Positions 8,023 through 15,051 of a stretch of 33,008 nt of DNA are shown piece after piece (the stretch's first letter is position 1; the number at the start of each line of letters is the position of its first letter). The notes beneath the pieces are model-generated. The model was not told the DNA's origin, ran no database searches, and saw only the letters and a list, made by a program, of their open reading frames with translations. Where the stretch lies: positions 1 through 33,008 of the forward strand of contig SHVA01000026.1 in NCBI GenBank assembly GCA_009691195.1, read 5' to 3'. This DNA comes from Solirubrobacterales bacterium. Lineage in GTDB: Bacteria; Actinomycetota; Thermoleophilia; Solirubrobacterales; 70-9. A program made the translations under genes and the position numbers.

Positions 8023-8513
8023 CTAGCCCAGCTTCACCAGCTTGTAGACGACTCCCCCGGCCTTGACCTTGAGATCCGCCTCCCGGACCTCGGCGCCGAC
8101 CGTGAGCTCGTCCTCCGGCTCCTCTTGATCAGCAGGGCAGATCACCCTGGTGGCGTCCGTAACGGCGCCACTGACATCCCCGCCCGCGAACAGCGAGATC
8201 ACGAGCGTCTCGCCGTCGAAGCAGGTGATCGTGCCGGCGTTCTCCTCGCCTCGACGCCGTCGTTGTCGCTGTCGGCGTCGCGGGGGTTGGTACCGGCCTT
8301 GAACTCGCCGATGTTGCACAGCCCGTCGGTGTCCTGGTCCTTGTTGGTCTGCTTCAGCTTGAGGCTGAGCCCGTGCTTGTGCTCCCAGCGGTCGGGCAGC
8401 TTGTCGCTGTTGCTGTCCTTGGCCGCGCTGATCGCGGGCAGGGCCGGCATCGCCGCGGCGGCGACCGCCGTGGCAACCAGCGCGCCCCAGCGCGGCATCG
8501 AATTCCCGTTCAT
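8023..8513 (-). pseudogene. Secreted calcium-binding thrombospondin type 3-repeat protein, frameshifted
   Basis: Two reading frames belong to one gene. The first starts at ATG 8513 after an excellent ribosome site (AAGGAGGG, 8520-8527) and encodes a signal peptide (to about AISAA), then DSNSDKLPDRWE and two Asp-rich calcium loops (NKDQDTDGLCNIGEF, DADSDNDGVE). Near 8250 the frame shifts; the second frame continues with ENAGTITCFDGETLVISLF to the stop at 8023. In relatives I would expect DGVEDGEENAG, so about four bases appear to be missing. It would have bound calcium outside the cell. Either a recent inactivation or a sequencing/assembly error; the rest of both frames is undamaged, so the event is young. 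Confidence 0.78.
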
Positions 8514-8725
8514 CTCGTTCCCTCCTTGCTTCGCTTTCACTTGCGAACAGGAACCTGGACCGCTACCCGCTATTACGGAATGCCGGCTTGCCAGGGCGCG
8601 GGATCGGTGCCGCCCGGTGCCGAGCCGGCGGCGGCCCCACCGCTGAGAATCCATCAACCAGGAAACCCGCCACGGGGCCTGGCATTAAGGTCGGCCGCGG
8701 AACCGCCGCTCCACCGACGCTCAGA

Positions 8726-8731
8726 TAGGGT
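8726..8731 (+). promoter_or_regulatory. Putative -10 box for leaderless glycerophosphodiesterase mRNA
   Basis: TAGGGT ends 6 bases before GTG 8738 and no ribosome site intervenes. The rest of the 224-bp divergent gap (8514-8737) holds the minus-strand ribosome site of the calcium-repeat gene and GC-rich sequence in which I see no gene. Confidence 0.38.
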
Positions 8732-8737
8732 CAGTCG

Positions 8738-10105
8738 GTGACCGGCAGGCGCCTGATGCCCCTCGTCCTCGCAGCCGCGATGGTGGCTGCGCTGCTGCCC
8801 GCGGCGACGGCGAGCGCGGCGACATCTCCCAACCCCTGGCTAAACCGGGGCTTTCTCAACATCGCCCACCAGGGCGGCGAGAACGAGGCCCCCTCGAGCA
8901 CCATGTACGCGTTCAGATCGGCGATCGCCGATCGAGGCGCGGACATGCTCGAGCTCGACGTCCACCTAACCTCGGACGGGCACCTGGTCGTGCTCCACAA
9001 CGACAGCGTCGACAGCACCACCGACGGCAGCGGGGAGATCAGGAACATGGCCCTCGCCCAGATCCAGGCGCTCGACGCCGGCTACTGGTTCGTGCCCCAG
9101 CTCGGAGCCAACCACGGCCATCCCGCCGGGGACTATCCCTTCAGGGCGGTCCGCACCGGCGCCACGAAGCCGCCGACCGGATACAGCGCCGACGACTTCC
9201 GCATCCCCACGCTGAACCAGGTCCTCGATGCCTTTCCCGACACCCCGATCAACATCGAGATCAAGGTCCCGGATGACGATCCCGACCTCTCGATTCCGAT
9301 CGCCGACGCTCTCGCCGAGCTGCTCAACAGCGCTCCCTACGCCTCGCGCGACGACATCATCGTCGTCTCCTTCGCCCAGGAGCCGATGGTCGAGTTCCAC
9401 TCGCTGGCGCCCGACGTCTGGCTGGCGCCCAGCCAGGACGCGCTCGTCAACTTCGCGCTCGCCGACCAGCCGCTGATGCCCGACGGCGTCGCCCTGCAGG
9501 TGCCGCCGCTGTACGGCGGTATCGACGTCCCTGACTTCCTGATCAACACCAAGCACGTGCAGGAGGCCGGCTACGCCGTCCACATCTGGACCGACGGCGA
9601 CCAGGACGAGACCCCCGAAAGCTACGAGCGGCTGATCGGCTTCGGGGTTGACGGGATCATGAGCGCCTACCCGGGGCGCCTCGCCGACTACCTCTGCACC
9701 GCCGACGTTGTGAGGCCCGACGGGTCCGCGCGCTGCGCCGTCCAGGAGCCCAGGCCCACGTTGACGCTGGCGGCCCACTCGCTCGGAGCCGCGCTGCGAC
9801 GGGGGGTCACCACCCGCCTCGACTGCGCCAGGAGCTGTCACGTCTTCTTGAAGCTGCGGCTCGCCTCGCCCCTCGCCCGCAAGCTCGGCATGAAGCGTGC
9901 CACCGGTGACACCGTGGTGGTTTCGAGCTCTGAGCTGGAGGTCGAACCGGGCGGTCGCAGCCTTCTCCAAAACGTCCGGCTGAGCGCTCGCAAGGCGCTC
10001 TCCAAGCTGCGGCGCGCGACGTTGCACGGGACCGCGAAAGCCACGGCCGACAACGGGGTCACGAGCGCTCCGGCCGACTTCCGCTTGAAGATCGGCCCCG
10101 GCTAA
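8738..10105 (+). CDS. Secreted glycerophosphodiester phosphodiesterase
   Basis: A 455-residue exported enzyme that splits glycerophosphodiesters into glycerol 3-phosphate and an alcohol. A signal peptide covers about 1-28 (LVLAAAMVAALLPAATASAA). The TIM-barrel GDPD domain shows HQGGENE at 44-50 (catalytic His44, metal Glu), ELD at 72-74, and His87 in VVLHNDS, then IEIKVP, WTDGDQ and GVDGIMSAYP late in the barrel. From about residue 330 there is a roughly 125-residue C-terminal domain with a Cys pair (LDCARSCHVFLKL) and basic strands, typical of a small extracytoplasmic beta-domain; I do not recognise it. Monocistronic, followed by the two-component locus. Confidence 0.9.
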   Translation: MTGRRLMPLVLAAAMVAALLPAATASAATSPNPWLNRGFLNIAHQGGENEAPSSTMYAFRSAIADRGADMLELDVHLTSDGHLVVLHNDSVDSTTDGSGEIRNMALAQIQALDAGYWFVPQLGANHGHPAGDYPFRAVRTGATKPPTGYSADDFRIPTLNQVLDAFPDTPINIEIKVPDDDPDLSIPIADALAELLNSAPYASRDDIIVVSFAQEPMVEFHSLAPDVWLAPSQDALVNFALADQPLMPDGVALQVPPLYGGIDVPDFLINTKHVQEAGYAVHIWTDGDQDETPESYERLIGFGVDGIMSAYPGRLADYLCTADVVRPDGSARCAVQEPRPTLTLAAHSLGAALRRGVTTRLDCARSCHVFLKLRLASPLARKLGMKRATGDTVVVSSSELEVEPGGRSLLQNVRLSARKALSKLRRATLHGTAKATADNGVTSAPADFRLKIGPG

Positions 10106-10149
10106 GCGAGCCCACCGGGAATCCCACTGCGGCGGATGCCTGAGACGCT

Positions 10150-10181
10150 CTCATCCGCCACTCATCCGGAGCTGGGATGAT
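10150..10181 (+). promoter_or_regulatory. Response-regulator operator: two heptamers 11 bp apart, plus -10-like box
   Basis: CTCATCC occurs at 10150-10156 and again at 10161-10167, exactly 11 bp apart with a 4-bp spacer, the usual geometry for tandem OmpR/PhoB-family binding. GATGAT at 10176-10181 (four of six matches to TATAAT) begins 8 bp after the second copy. The site lies upstream of the regulator gene, suggesting autoregulation. A matching four-copy array is at 12770-12809. Confidence 0.6.
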
Positions 10182-10196
10182 CGCCGTGGAGCAGCG

Positions 10197-10871
10197 ATGA
10201 GAATTCTGGTGGTCGAAGACGAGGTCAAGATGGCGGCGCTTGTTCGCCGCGGTCTTCGCGAGGAGGGAATGGCCTGCGACGTTGCCGTCCGCGGCGAGGA
10301 CGCCGTCTGGATGGCCGGTTCGACCGAATACGACGCGATCGTCCTCGACGTGATGCTCCCCGGTATCGACGGCTTTGAGACCTGCCGCAAGCTTCGCGAC
10401 GACGGGGTCTGGTCTCCCGTCCTGATGCTTACTGCCCGCGACTCCGTCGAGGACCGGGTCGCCGGTCTCGACGGCGGCGCCGACGACTACCTGACCAAGC
10501 CCTTCTCCTTCGCCGAGCTGCTCGCACGGCTCCGGGCGCTCGTCCGTCGCCGCCCGGTGGAGCGTCCGGTCCTGCTCGAGGTCGGCGAGCTCCGCCTCGA
10601 TCCCTCCACCCGCCAGGTCTGGCGCGGCGAGGACGAGATCTCGCTCTCGGCCAAGGAGTTCGCCCTGCTGGAGACCTTCATGCGTCGCCCCGGCGAGGTG
10701 CTGTCCCGCTTCCAGCTGCTCGAGCACGCCTGGGACTACGAGTACGAGAACCGCTCCAACGTGGTTGACGTCTACGTCCGCTACCTGCGCGAGAAGATCG
10801 ACCGCCCCTTCGACCGCGACAGCATCGAGACGATCCGCGGCGCCGGCTACCGGATGCGGAAGCAGAGCTGA
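10197..10871 (+). CDS. OmpR/PhoB-family response regulator
   Basis: A 224-residue DNA-binding regulator. The receiver domain (1-115) has the acidic pocket VVEDE, phospho-acceptor Asp51 in VLDVMLPG, the conserved Thr in MLTARD and the Lys in LTKPFS. The winged-helix domain (about 128-222) has LSAKEFALLETFMRRPG, the recognition-helix region NVVDVYVRYLREKID and the wing TIRGAGYRM. The partner kinase begins two bases after the stop. CTCATCC repeats in its own promoter suggest it regulates itself. Closest in style to CutR/MprA/TcrA-like actinobacterial regulators, but the signal is not inferable from sequence alone. Confidence 0.95.
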   Translation: MRILVVEDEVKMAALVRRGLREEGMACDVAVRGEDAVWMAGSTEYDAIVLDVMLPGIDGFETCRKLRDDGVWSPVLMLTARDSVEDRVAGLDGGADDYLTKPFSFAELLARLRALVRRRPVERPVLLEVGELRLDPSTRQVWRGEDEISLSAKEFALLETFMRRPGEVLSRFQLLEHAWDYEYENRSNVVDVYVRYLREKIDRPFDRDSIETIRGAGYRMRKQS

Positions 10872-10873
10872 GC

Positions 10874-12256
10874 GTGCGCCGGCTCTCCATCCGGGCCAAG
10901 CTGACCGCGGCCTTCGCGGCCGCCTCGTTGCTCGTGCTCGCCCTGGCCGGCCTCTTCGTCTACCTGCGGGTGCAGAGCGACCTCACCGACTCGATCGACG
11001 GAAGCCTCGAGAACCGCGCCGATGAGCTCGCGGCGCGAGTCTCCAGTGGCGCCCCGGGCTCGCTCAACCTCGGCTCCCAGGGATTGGTCGAGAGCGAGGA
11101 CAGCTTCGCCCAGATCCTCACCCCGCGGGGCACGGTCCTCGTGACCAGGCCTGCCGCGGGCCCTCCGATCGCATCCACCACGCTGGAGCCAGGGGCGGGC
11201 CCGGCGCTCGACCGAGCCGAGACGTCAGTGGCGGGCCGCAGGCAGATCCTGCTCGCCGATCGTGAGCTGCCGGGAATCGAGGGCACCGCGAGGATCCTGG
11301 CAGGGGCCGCCACCGGCGGCGGCAGGACCGTCGTGATCGTCGTCGGGGCCTCGACCGTAGATCGCGAGGAGGCGCTGAGCGCCCTGCGGGGGACGTTCCT
11401 GATCGCGACTCCGGTCGCGATCCTGCTCGCCTCGGGCTTCGGATATCTGCTCGCCGGCAGGGCGATCGCGCCGGTCGCGGCGATGCGCCGACGTGCCGAG
11501 GAGATCACGCTCGAGCGCAGCGGCGAGCGGCTGCCACTGCCGCGCGCCGACGATGAGATCCACCAGCTCGGAGAGACCCTGAACGCGATGCTCGACAGAA
11601 TCGAGGTCTCCCTGGACCGGGAACGCGTCTTCGTCGCCGACGCCAGCCACGAGCTGCGAACGCCGCTGGCGATCCTGCGAACCGAGCTCGAGCTGGCCGA
11701 CCGGCCCGGTCGCTCGACCGAAGAGCTGCTCCTGGCCGTGCGCTCAGCCGGCGAGGAGGTCGATCGCCTTTCCCGCCTGGCCGAGGACCTGTTGGTGATC
11801 GCCCGCTCCGACCGCGGCGAGCTCCCCATCTCCCGCGAGGCCGTCCAACTCGACGTCCTGCTCGGCCGGGTCAGCGAGCGGTTCGCCGCCAGAGCGGCCG
11901 AGGGCGGGCGGGAGCTGGTCGTCTCAGCACCGGCGGGTACCACCGCGGAGCTCGACGCGATGCGCGTCGAGCAGGCTCTGGGCAACCTCGTGGACAATGC
12001 GCTCCGGCACGGGGAGGGCGAGATCCGCCTGGTCGCAGCCGGCGACGACGCCGGGCGCTGCGTGATTGAGGTCTCCGATCAGGGCGCCGGCTTTCCCGCC
12101 GACTTCGCCCCCCAGGCGTTCGAGCGCTTCACCCGCGCGGACTCCGGGCGCACCGGCGAGGGCGCCGGGCTCGGGCTCGCCATCGTCAAGGCGGTCGCCG
12201 AGGCACACGGCGGAGCCGCCGAGATCATGGGATCCCGCGTCCGAATCACTTTCTAA
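10874..12256 (+). CDS. Membrane sensor histidine kinase
   Basis: A 460-residue sensor: transmembrane helix 1 at about 12-31, an extracytoplasmic domain of about 140 residues, helix 2 at about 174-194, a HAMP region (AGRAIAPVAAMRRRAEEI), then HisKA with SHELRTPL and phospho-accepting His259, and HATPase with N box VDNALRHGEG, G1 box SDQGAGFP and G2 box GEGAGLGLAIVKA. Begins with GTG 10874, two bases after the regulator's stop, without its own ribosome site, so it is translationally coupled. It phosphorylates the neighbouring regulator in response to an envelope signal; a small secreted PepSY-like protein and a lipoprotein encoded just downstream could be outputs or signal inputs. Confidence 0.95.
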   Translation: MRRLSIRAKLTAAFAAASLLVLALAGLFVYLRVQSDLTDSIDGSLENRADELAARVSSGAPGSLNLGSQGLVESEDSFAQILTPRGTVLVTRPAAGPPIASTTLEPGAGPALDRAETSVAGRRQILLADRELPGIEGTARILAGAATGGGRTVVIVVGASTVDREEALSALRGTFLIATPVAILLASGFGYLLAGRAIAPVAAMRRRAEEITLERSGERLPLPRADDEIHQLGETLNAMLDRIEVSLDRERVFVADASHELRTPLAILRTELELADRPGRSTEELLLAVRSAGEEVDRLSRLAEDLLVIARSDRGELPISREAVQLDVLLGRVSERFAARAAEGGRELVVSAPAGTTAELDAMRVEQALGNLVDNALRHGEGEIRLVAAGDDAGRCVIEVSDQGAGFPADFAPQAFERFTRADSGRTGEGAGLGLAIVKAVAEAHGGAAEIMGSRVRITF

Positions 12257-12293
12257 CCGGCGCCTAAATCAGCCTCTAATCGCTATCTCATTG
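12253..12293 (+). promoter_or_regulatory. Degenerate 11-bp-phased heptamers upstream of the PepSY-like gene
   Basis: CTAACCG (12253), CTAAATC (12264), CTAATCG (12276) and CTCATTG (12287) follow each other at 11, 12 and 11 bp. They resemble the CTCAYYN heptamers at 10150 and 12770 (CTMAYYN overall). The array overlaps the kinase stop and ends about 57 bases before the next start codon. Weaker than the other two sites; may be a low-affinity operator. Confidence 0.38.
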
Positions 12294-12350
12294 CTGCCGT
12301 TCAACCTGGTTTGCGCAATGGCAATCAACACCAACCAAAGGAGAACGGCA

Positions 12351-12674
12351 ATGAGCCGTACGAAGAAGATCCTCGCAGTGGGCGGCGCCATCGCCGCGCT
12401 CGGCGCGGGGGGCGCGGCAATCGCCGGCGCCACCGGGGGAGACTCCGGCGAGAACGCGAAGGGCCCCGGCGCCGACAAGGCGACCGCGGCGGCGCTCGAG
12501 CTCACCGGCGGCGGCACGGCCAACTCGGTCGAGCGCGACGGCGAGAACGGGGCGACCTGGGAGGTCGAGGTCACGAAGCCCGACGGGAGCACCGTCGATG
12601 TCCGTCTCGACGACCAGTACAACAAGGTCGTCATCGAGGGCGACAGCGAAAGCAGCAACGACGCCGGTCAGTGA
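12351..12674 (+). CDS. Small secreted PepSY-like protein
   Basis: A 107-residue protein. Signal peptide or anchor at about 1-27 (ILAVGGAIAALGAGGAAIAGA), a low-complexity Gly/Asp linker, then one PepSY-like unit: DKATAAALELTGGGTANSVE, then WEVEVTKPDGSTVDVRLDD and YNKVVIEG. PepSY domains are small extracytoplasmic modules often encoded beside two-component systems and thought to inhibit or sense. Start ATG 12351 has AAAGGAG seven bases upstream; an upstream in-frame ATG at 12318 lacks such a site. It follows the kinase after 94 bases that hold degenerate operator repeats, and is closed by a strong terminator. Confidence 0.8.
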   Translation: MSRTKKILAVGGAIAALGAGGAAIAGATGGDSGENAKGPGADKATAAALELTGGGTANSVERDGENGATWEVEVTKPDGSTVDVRLDDQYNKVVIEGDSESSNDAGQ

Positions 12675-12691
12675 TTGAAGCCGGTCAGGGC

Positions 12692-12726
12692 AGGGCGGCG
12701 GGCCGCGGGCCCGCCGCCCTTTTTTC
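12692..12726 (+). terminator. Strong intrinsic terminator
   Basis: A perfect 13-bp GC-rich stem (12692-12704 with 12708-12720) and 3-base loop is followed directly by a run of six T from 12720. It ends the regulator-kinase-PepSY transcript, so the lipoprotein downstream needs its own promoter. Confidence 0.92.
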
Positions 12727-12769
12727 TGCCCTGAAGGGAGTGGAGGCCTCGATCCGGCCGGCCGACGCT

Positions 12770-12823
12770 CTCATCCCCGGCTCACCGGAACCTCACCGAA
12801 GTCTCATTCGACCGGCGTAGACC
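12770..12823 (+). promoter_or_regulatory. Four-copy 11-bp-phased operator and -10-like box of the lipoprotein gene
   Basis: CTCATCC (12770), CTCACCG (12781), CTCACCG (12792) and CTCATTC (12803) are spaced exactly 11 bp start to start with 4-bp gaps. TAGACC at 12818-12823 starts 8 bp after the last copy, the same distance as at the regulator's own promoter. This is a textbook layout for an activating OmpR-family regulator, two dimers on one face of the helix, taking the place of the -35 element. Confidence 0.7.
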
Positions 12824-12889
12824 TGCCGCCATCAACACAAACCGGGCCGGTCTCGAAGCCGGCCGAACCACGAGAATGGAAGGATCAGA

Positions 12890-13690
12890 ATGCAGACCAT
12901 CAAGCATCGGTTGAGGACGATCGCGATCACGATCGGCGCCCTGGCACTGGCGCTGAGCGCGGTCGCCTGCGGCGGCAACGGTGACGGTGGCTCCTCGTCA
13001 GGCGACGCGGCGGCATCCTCCACGAGCAACTCGGCGCTGCCCCAGGGGAGCGAGCCGGTCAACCTGAACCCGGCCGACTTCACCACCAAGATCGACAACC
13101 CCTACTGGCCGATGAGTCCCGGCAGCCGCTGGGTCTATCGGGAGGAAGGCGGCGGCGCCATCCAGAGGGTGGTGACCACCGTCACCGACAAGACCAAGCG
13201 AATCGCCAACGGGATCGAGGCCCGCGTCGTTCGCGACGTGCTCACCGAGAACGGCCAGACGGTCGAGGCCACGGACGACTGGTACGCCCAGGACGCCGAC
13301 GGCAACATCTGGTACCTCGGCGAGAACACGGCCGAGTACAAGAACGGCAAAGTCTCCAGCCGCGCCGGCTCGTTCGAGGCCGGCGTTGACGGAGCTCAGC
13401 CCGGGATCGCCTTGCCGGCGAACCCCGAGCCCGGCCTCTCCTATCGCCAGGAGTACTACAAGGGCCAGGCGGAGGACAGGGCCGCGGTCGTCACCGTGGG
13501 CGAGGAGCACGTGCAGGTCCCGTTCGGGTTCTACACCGACGGGGTCCTGATGACGCGCGATCTCATGCCGCTTGAGCCGAAGGTCCAGGAGCTGAAGTTC
13601 TACGCGCCTGGCGTCGGCCCGCTGCTGAGCATGCATACCGACGGCAGCTTCGGCACCGCTGCGCTGGTCAGCTACACCAGGGGCGGCTAG
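12890..13690 (+). CDS. Lipoprotein, likely target of the adjacent two-component system
   Basis: A 266-residue exported protein. The signal peptide ends in LSAVAC, a lipobox-like sequence with Cys27 the probable lipidated residue, followed by a Gly/Ser linker. The mature part begins FTTKIDNPYWPMSPGSRWVY and continues with YAQDADGNIWYLGE, YRQEYYKGQAEDRA, VPFGFYTDG and a closing FYAPGVGPLL. I recall this as a widespread conserved actinobacterial/proteobacterial family of unknown function, with a beta-rich lipocalin-like look. AAGGA lies about 8 bases before ATG 12890. It has its own promoter after a terminator, with four phased operator repeats, so it is the best candidate regulon member. Its TAG overlaps the convergent P450 stop in CTAG (13687-13690). 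Confidence 0.82.
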   Translation: MQTIKHRLRTIAITIGALALALSAVACGGNGDGGSSSGDAAASSTSNSALPQGSEPVNLNPADFTTKIDNPYWPMSPGSRWVYREEGGGAIQRVVTTVTDKTKRIANGIEARVVRDVLTENGQTVEATDDWYAQDADGNIWYLGENTAEYKNGKVSSRAGSFEAGVDGAQPGIALPANPEPGLSYRQEYYKGQAEDRAAVVTVGEEHVQVPFGFYTDGVLMTRDLMPLEPKVQELKFYAPGVGPLLSMHTDGSFGTAALVSYTRGG

Positions 13691-15018
13691 CCGACGCCGA
13701 CCGGCTCACGGGCGCCCGTGCGATCCTTGAGGATCGTACGGGCGCCCAGCCGTGGGCTGACGGTGATGCTGCGGCGGCGGGTCCGCTCCAGCGCGCCGGA
13801 GGCAGGAGCGATCCGAGCCCGGAAGAGCACCTCGCGCAGGACGATCTTCATCTCCAGAGTGGCGAAGCTCGCCCCCAGGCAGCGGCGCCGGCCGCCGCCG
13901 AAGGGGATCCAGGTGTAGGTGCCCGGCGGCTGCTCCAGGAAGCGCTCGGGGCGGAAGGCGTAGGGATCGGGGTAGATCGAGGCGTCGTGGTGAACGAGGT
14001 GGACGTTGGGCACCAGGCAGGCCCCGCTCGGGAAGGTCCAGCCGCCGACCTCGAACGGCTCCTTGACGAAGCGGGGCTGCGCGTTCAGAAGGACCGGTCG
14101 CCGCCGCAGCGTCTCCTGGACGGTGGCTGTCAGGTACTCCTCGCCGTCGTCGCGGTCCACCTCGTCGCAGAGCACTCCCAGGACACGGGGCTCGCGCACC
14201 AGTCGCTCGAAGGCCCAGGCGAGCTCGGAGGCCGTGGTCTCGTGCCCGGCGACCAGCAGCGTCATCAGCTCGTCGCGAAGCTCCTGCTTGGACATCTCGC
14301 TTCCGTCCTCGTGGCGCGCCGCCAGCAGCATCGCCAGCACGTCGTCGCCCTCTCCCCCCTTCGGGCGGCGCTCGTCGATCAACTCGAAGAGCAGCCGGTC
14401 GGCGTCCGCGCGCAGACGCTCGAACGCCGCCCACGGGCCTCGGCCCGCGACGCTCACCTGGAGTGCCGGGATCATGACCGTGGGCCGCGAGCCGAACTCC
14501 AGGATCCGGGTGAGGCGGTCACGGAGCAGCTCGAGGCGCTCCCCGGCCTCGAGGCCGAGGACTGCCCGGAGCATCACCTCGAGGGTGAGTGCCTGGAGGC
14601 GCGGATGAAGCTCCAGCGGCTGCTCCCGAGGCCAGGCGGCAACCTCCTGCTCGGTGACCGAGGCGACCAGGTCCGCAAGCCCCTCCATGCGCTCACGATG
14701 GAAGGCGCCGAGCATCAGCTTGCGTTGCTCCATGTGAGCGGCCCCGTCGAGCAGGAGCACCGAGTTGGCGCCCACCACGGGCTCGAGGATGCGCCCGCCC
14801 TCGCCCGGATGGAGGATATCCGGCGGCGCGGTGAAGACCTGCTTGAGCTCGTCGGGGTCGGCGAGCATGACGAACGGTGGCGTGGCCACCAGCCGCAGCG
14901 TGAAGCGGTTGCCAAAGCTCGCCCGGCAGCGCTCGAGGAAGGGAACCGGCCGCGCCCACCAGGCGACCGACTGAATAGCCGCGGGCACTCTCGGCCCGGG
15001 AGGAAGCGCCGGCTGCAT
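13687..15018 (-). CDS. Cytochrome P450 monooxygenase
   Basis: A full-length P450 of 443 residues without signal peptide, so soluble. Motifs in order: proline-rich PPGPRVP start, I-helix AGHETTAS at 257-264 (oxygen activation), K-helix ETLR at 302-305, PERF meander, and heme loop FGGGRRRCLG with ligand Cys380. The N-terminal segment (PFLERCRASFGNRFTLRL, DGAAHMEQRKLML) resembles CYP110/CYP138-like lipid or terpene hydroxylases; substrate is unknown. It starts 33 bases after the R2lox-like gene stop on the same strand, but TAGGCT at 15026-15031 lies 7 bases before its ATG, so it may have its own leaderless promoter. The stop overlaps the lipoprotein stop, and a 17-bp inverted repeat lies within its last codons. 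Confidence 0.93.
   Translation of the reverse strand: MQPALPPGPRVPAAIQSVAWWARPVPFLERCRASFGNRFTLRLVATPPFVMLADPDELKQVFTAPPDILHPGEGGRILEPVVGANSVLLLDGAAHMEQRKLMLGAFHRERMEGLADLVASVTEQEVAAWPREQPLELHPRLQALTLEVMLRAVLGLEAGERLELLRDRLTRILEFGSRPTVMIPALQVSVAGRGPWAAFERLRADADRLLFELIDERRPKGGEGDDVLAMLLAARHEDGSEMSKQELRDELMTLLVAGHETTASELAWAFERLVREPRVLGVLCDEVDRDDGEEYLTATVQETLRRRPVLLNAQPRFVKEPFEVGGWTFPSGACLVPNVHLVHHDASIYPDPYAFRPERFLEQPPGTYTWIPFGGGRRRCLGASFATLEMKIVLREVLFRARIAPASGALERTRRRSITVSPRLGARTILKDRTGAREPVGVG
13710..13747. repeat. 17-bp inverted repeat within the P450 3' end (candidate terminator)
   Basis: Arms 13710-13726 and 13731-13747 pair over 17 bp around the loop TTGA, with one G-T position that still pairs as G-U in plus-strand RNA. 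It lies 20 bases past the lipoprotein stop, inside P450 codons. There is no T-run after it, so it is either a stalling or Rho-independent-like terminator for the lipoprotein mRNA or a 3' stabiliser. Confidence 0.65.
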
Positions 15019-15025
15019 GCCGTGG

Positions 15026-15031
15026 AGCCTA
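15026..15031 (-). promoter_or_regulatory. Putative -10 box for leaderless P450 mRNA
   Basis: On the minus strand TAGGCT ends 7 bases before ATG 15018 with no ribosome site between. This suggests independent expression of the P450 in addition to any readthrough from the ars unit. No -35 seen. Confidence 0.38.
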
Positions 15032-15051
15032 GACCCGCCCAGCCTCGCCCG

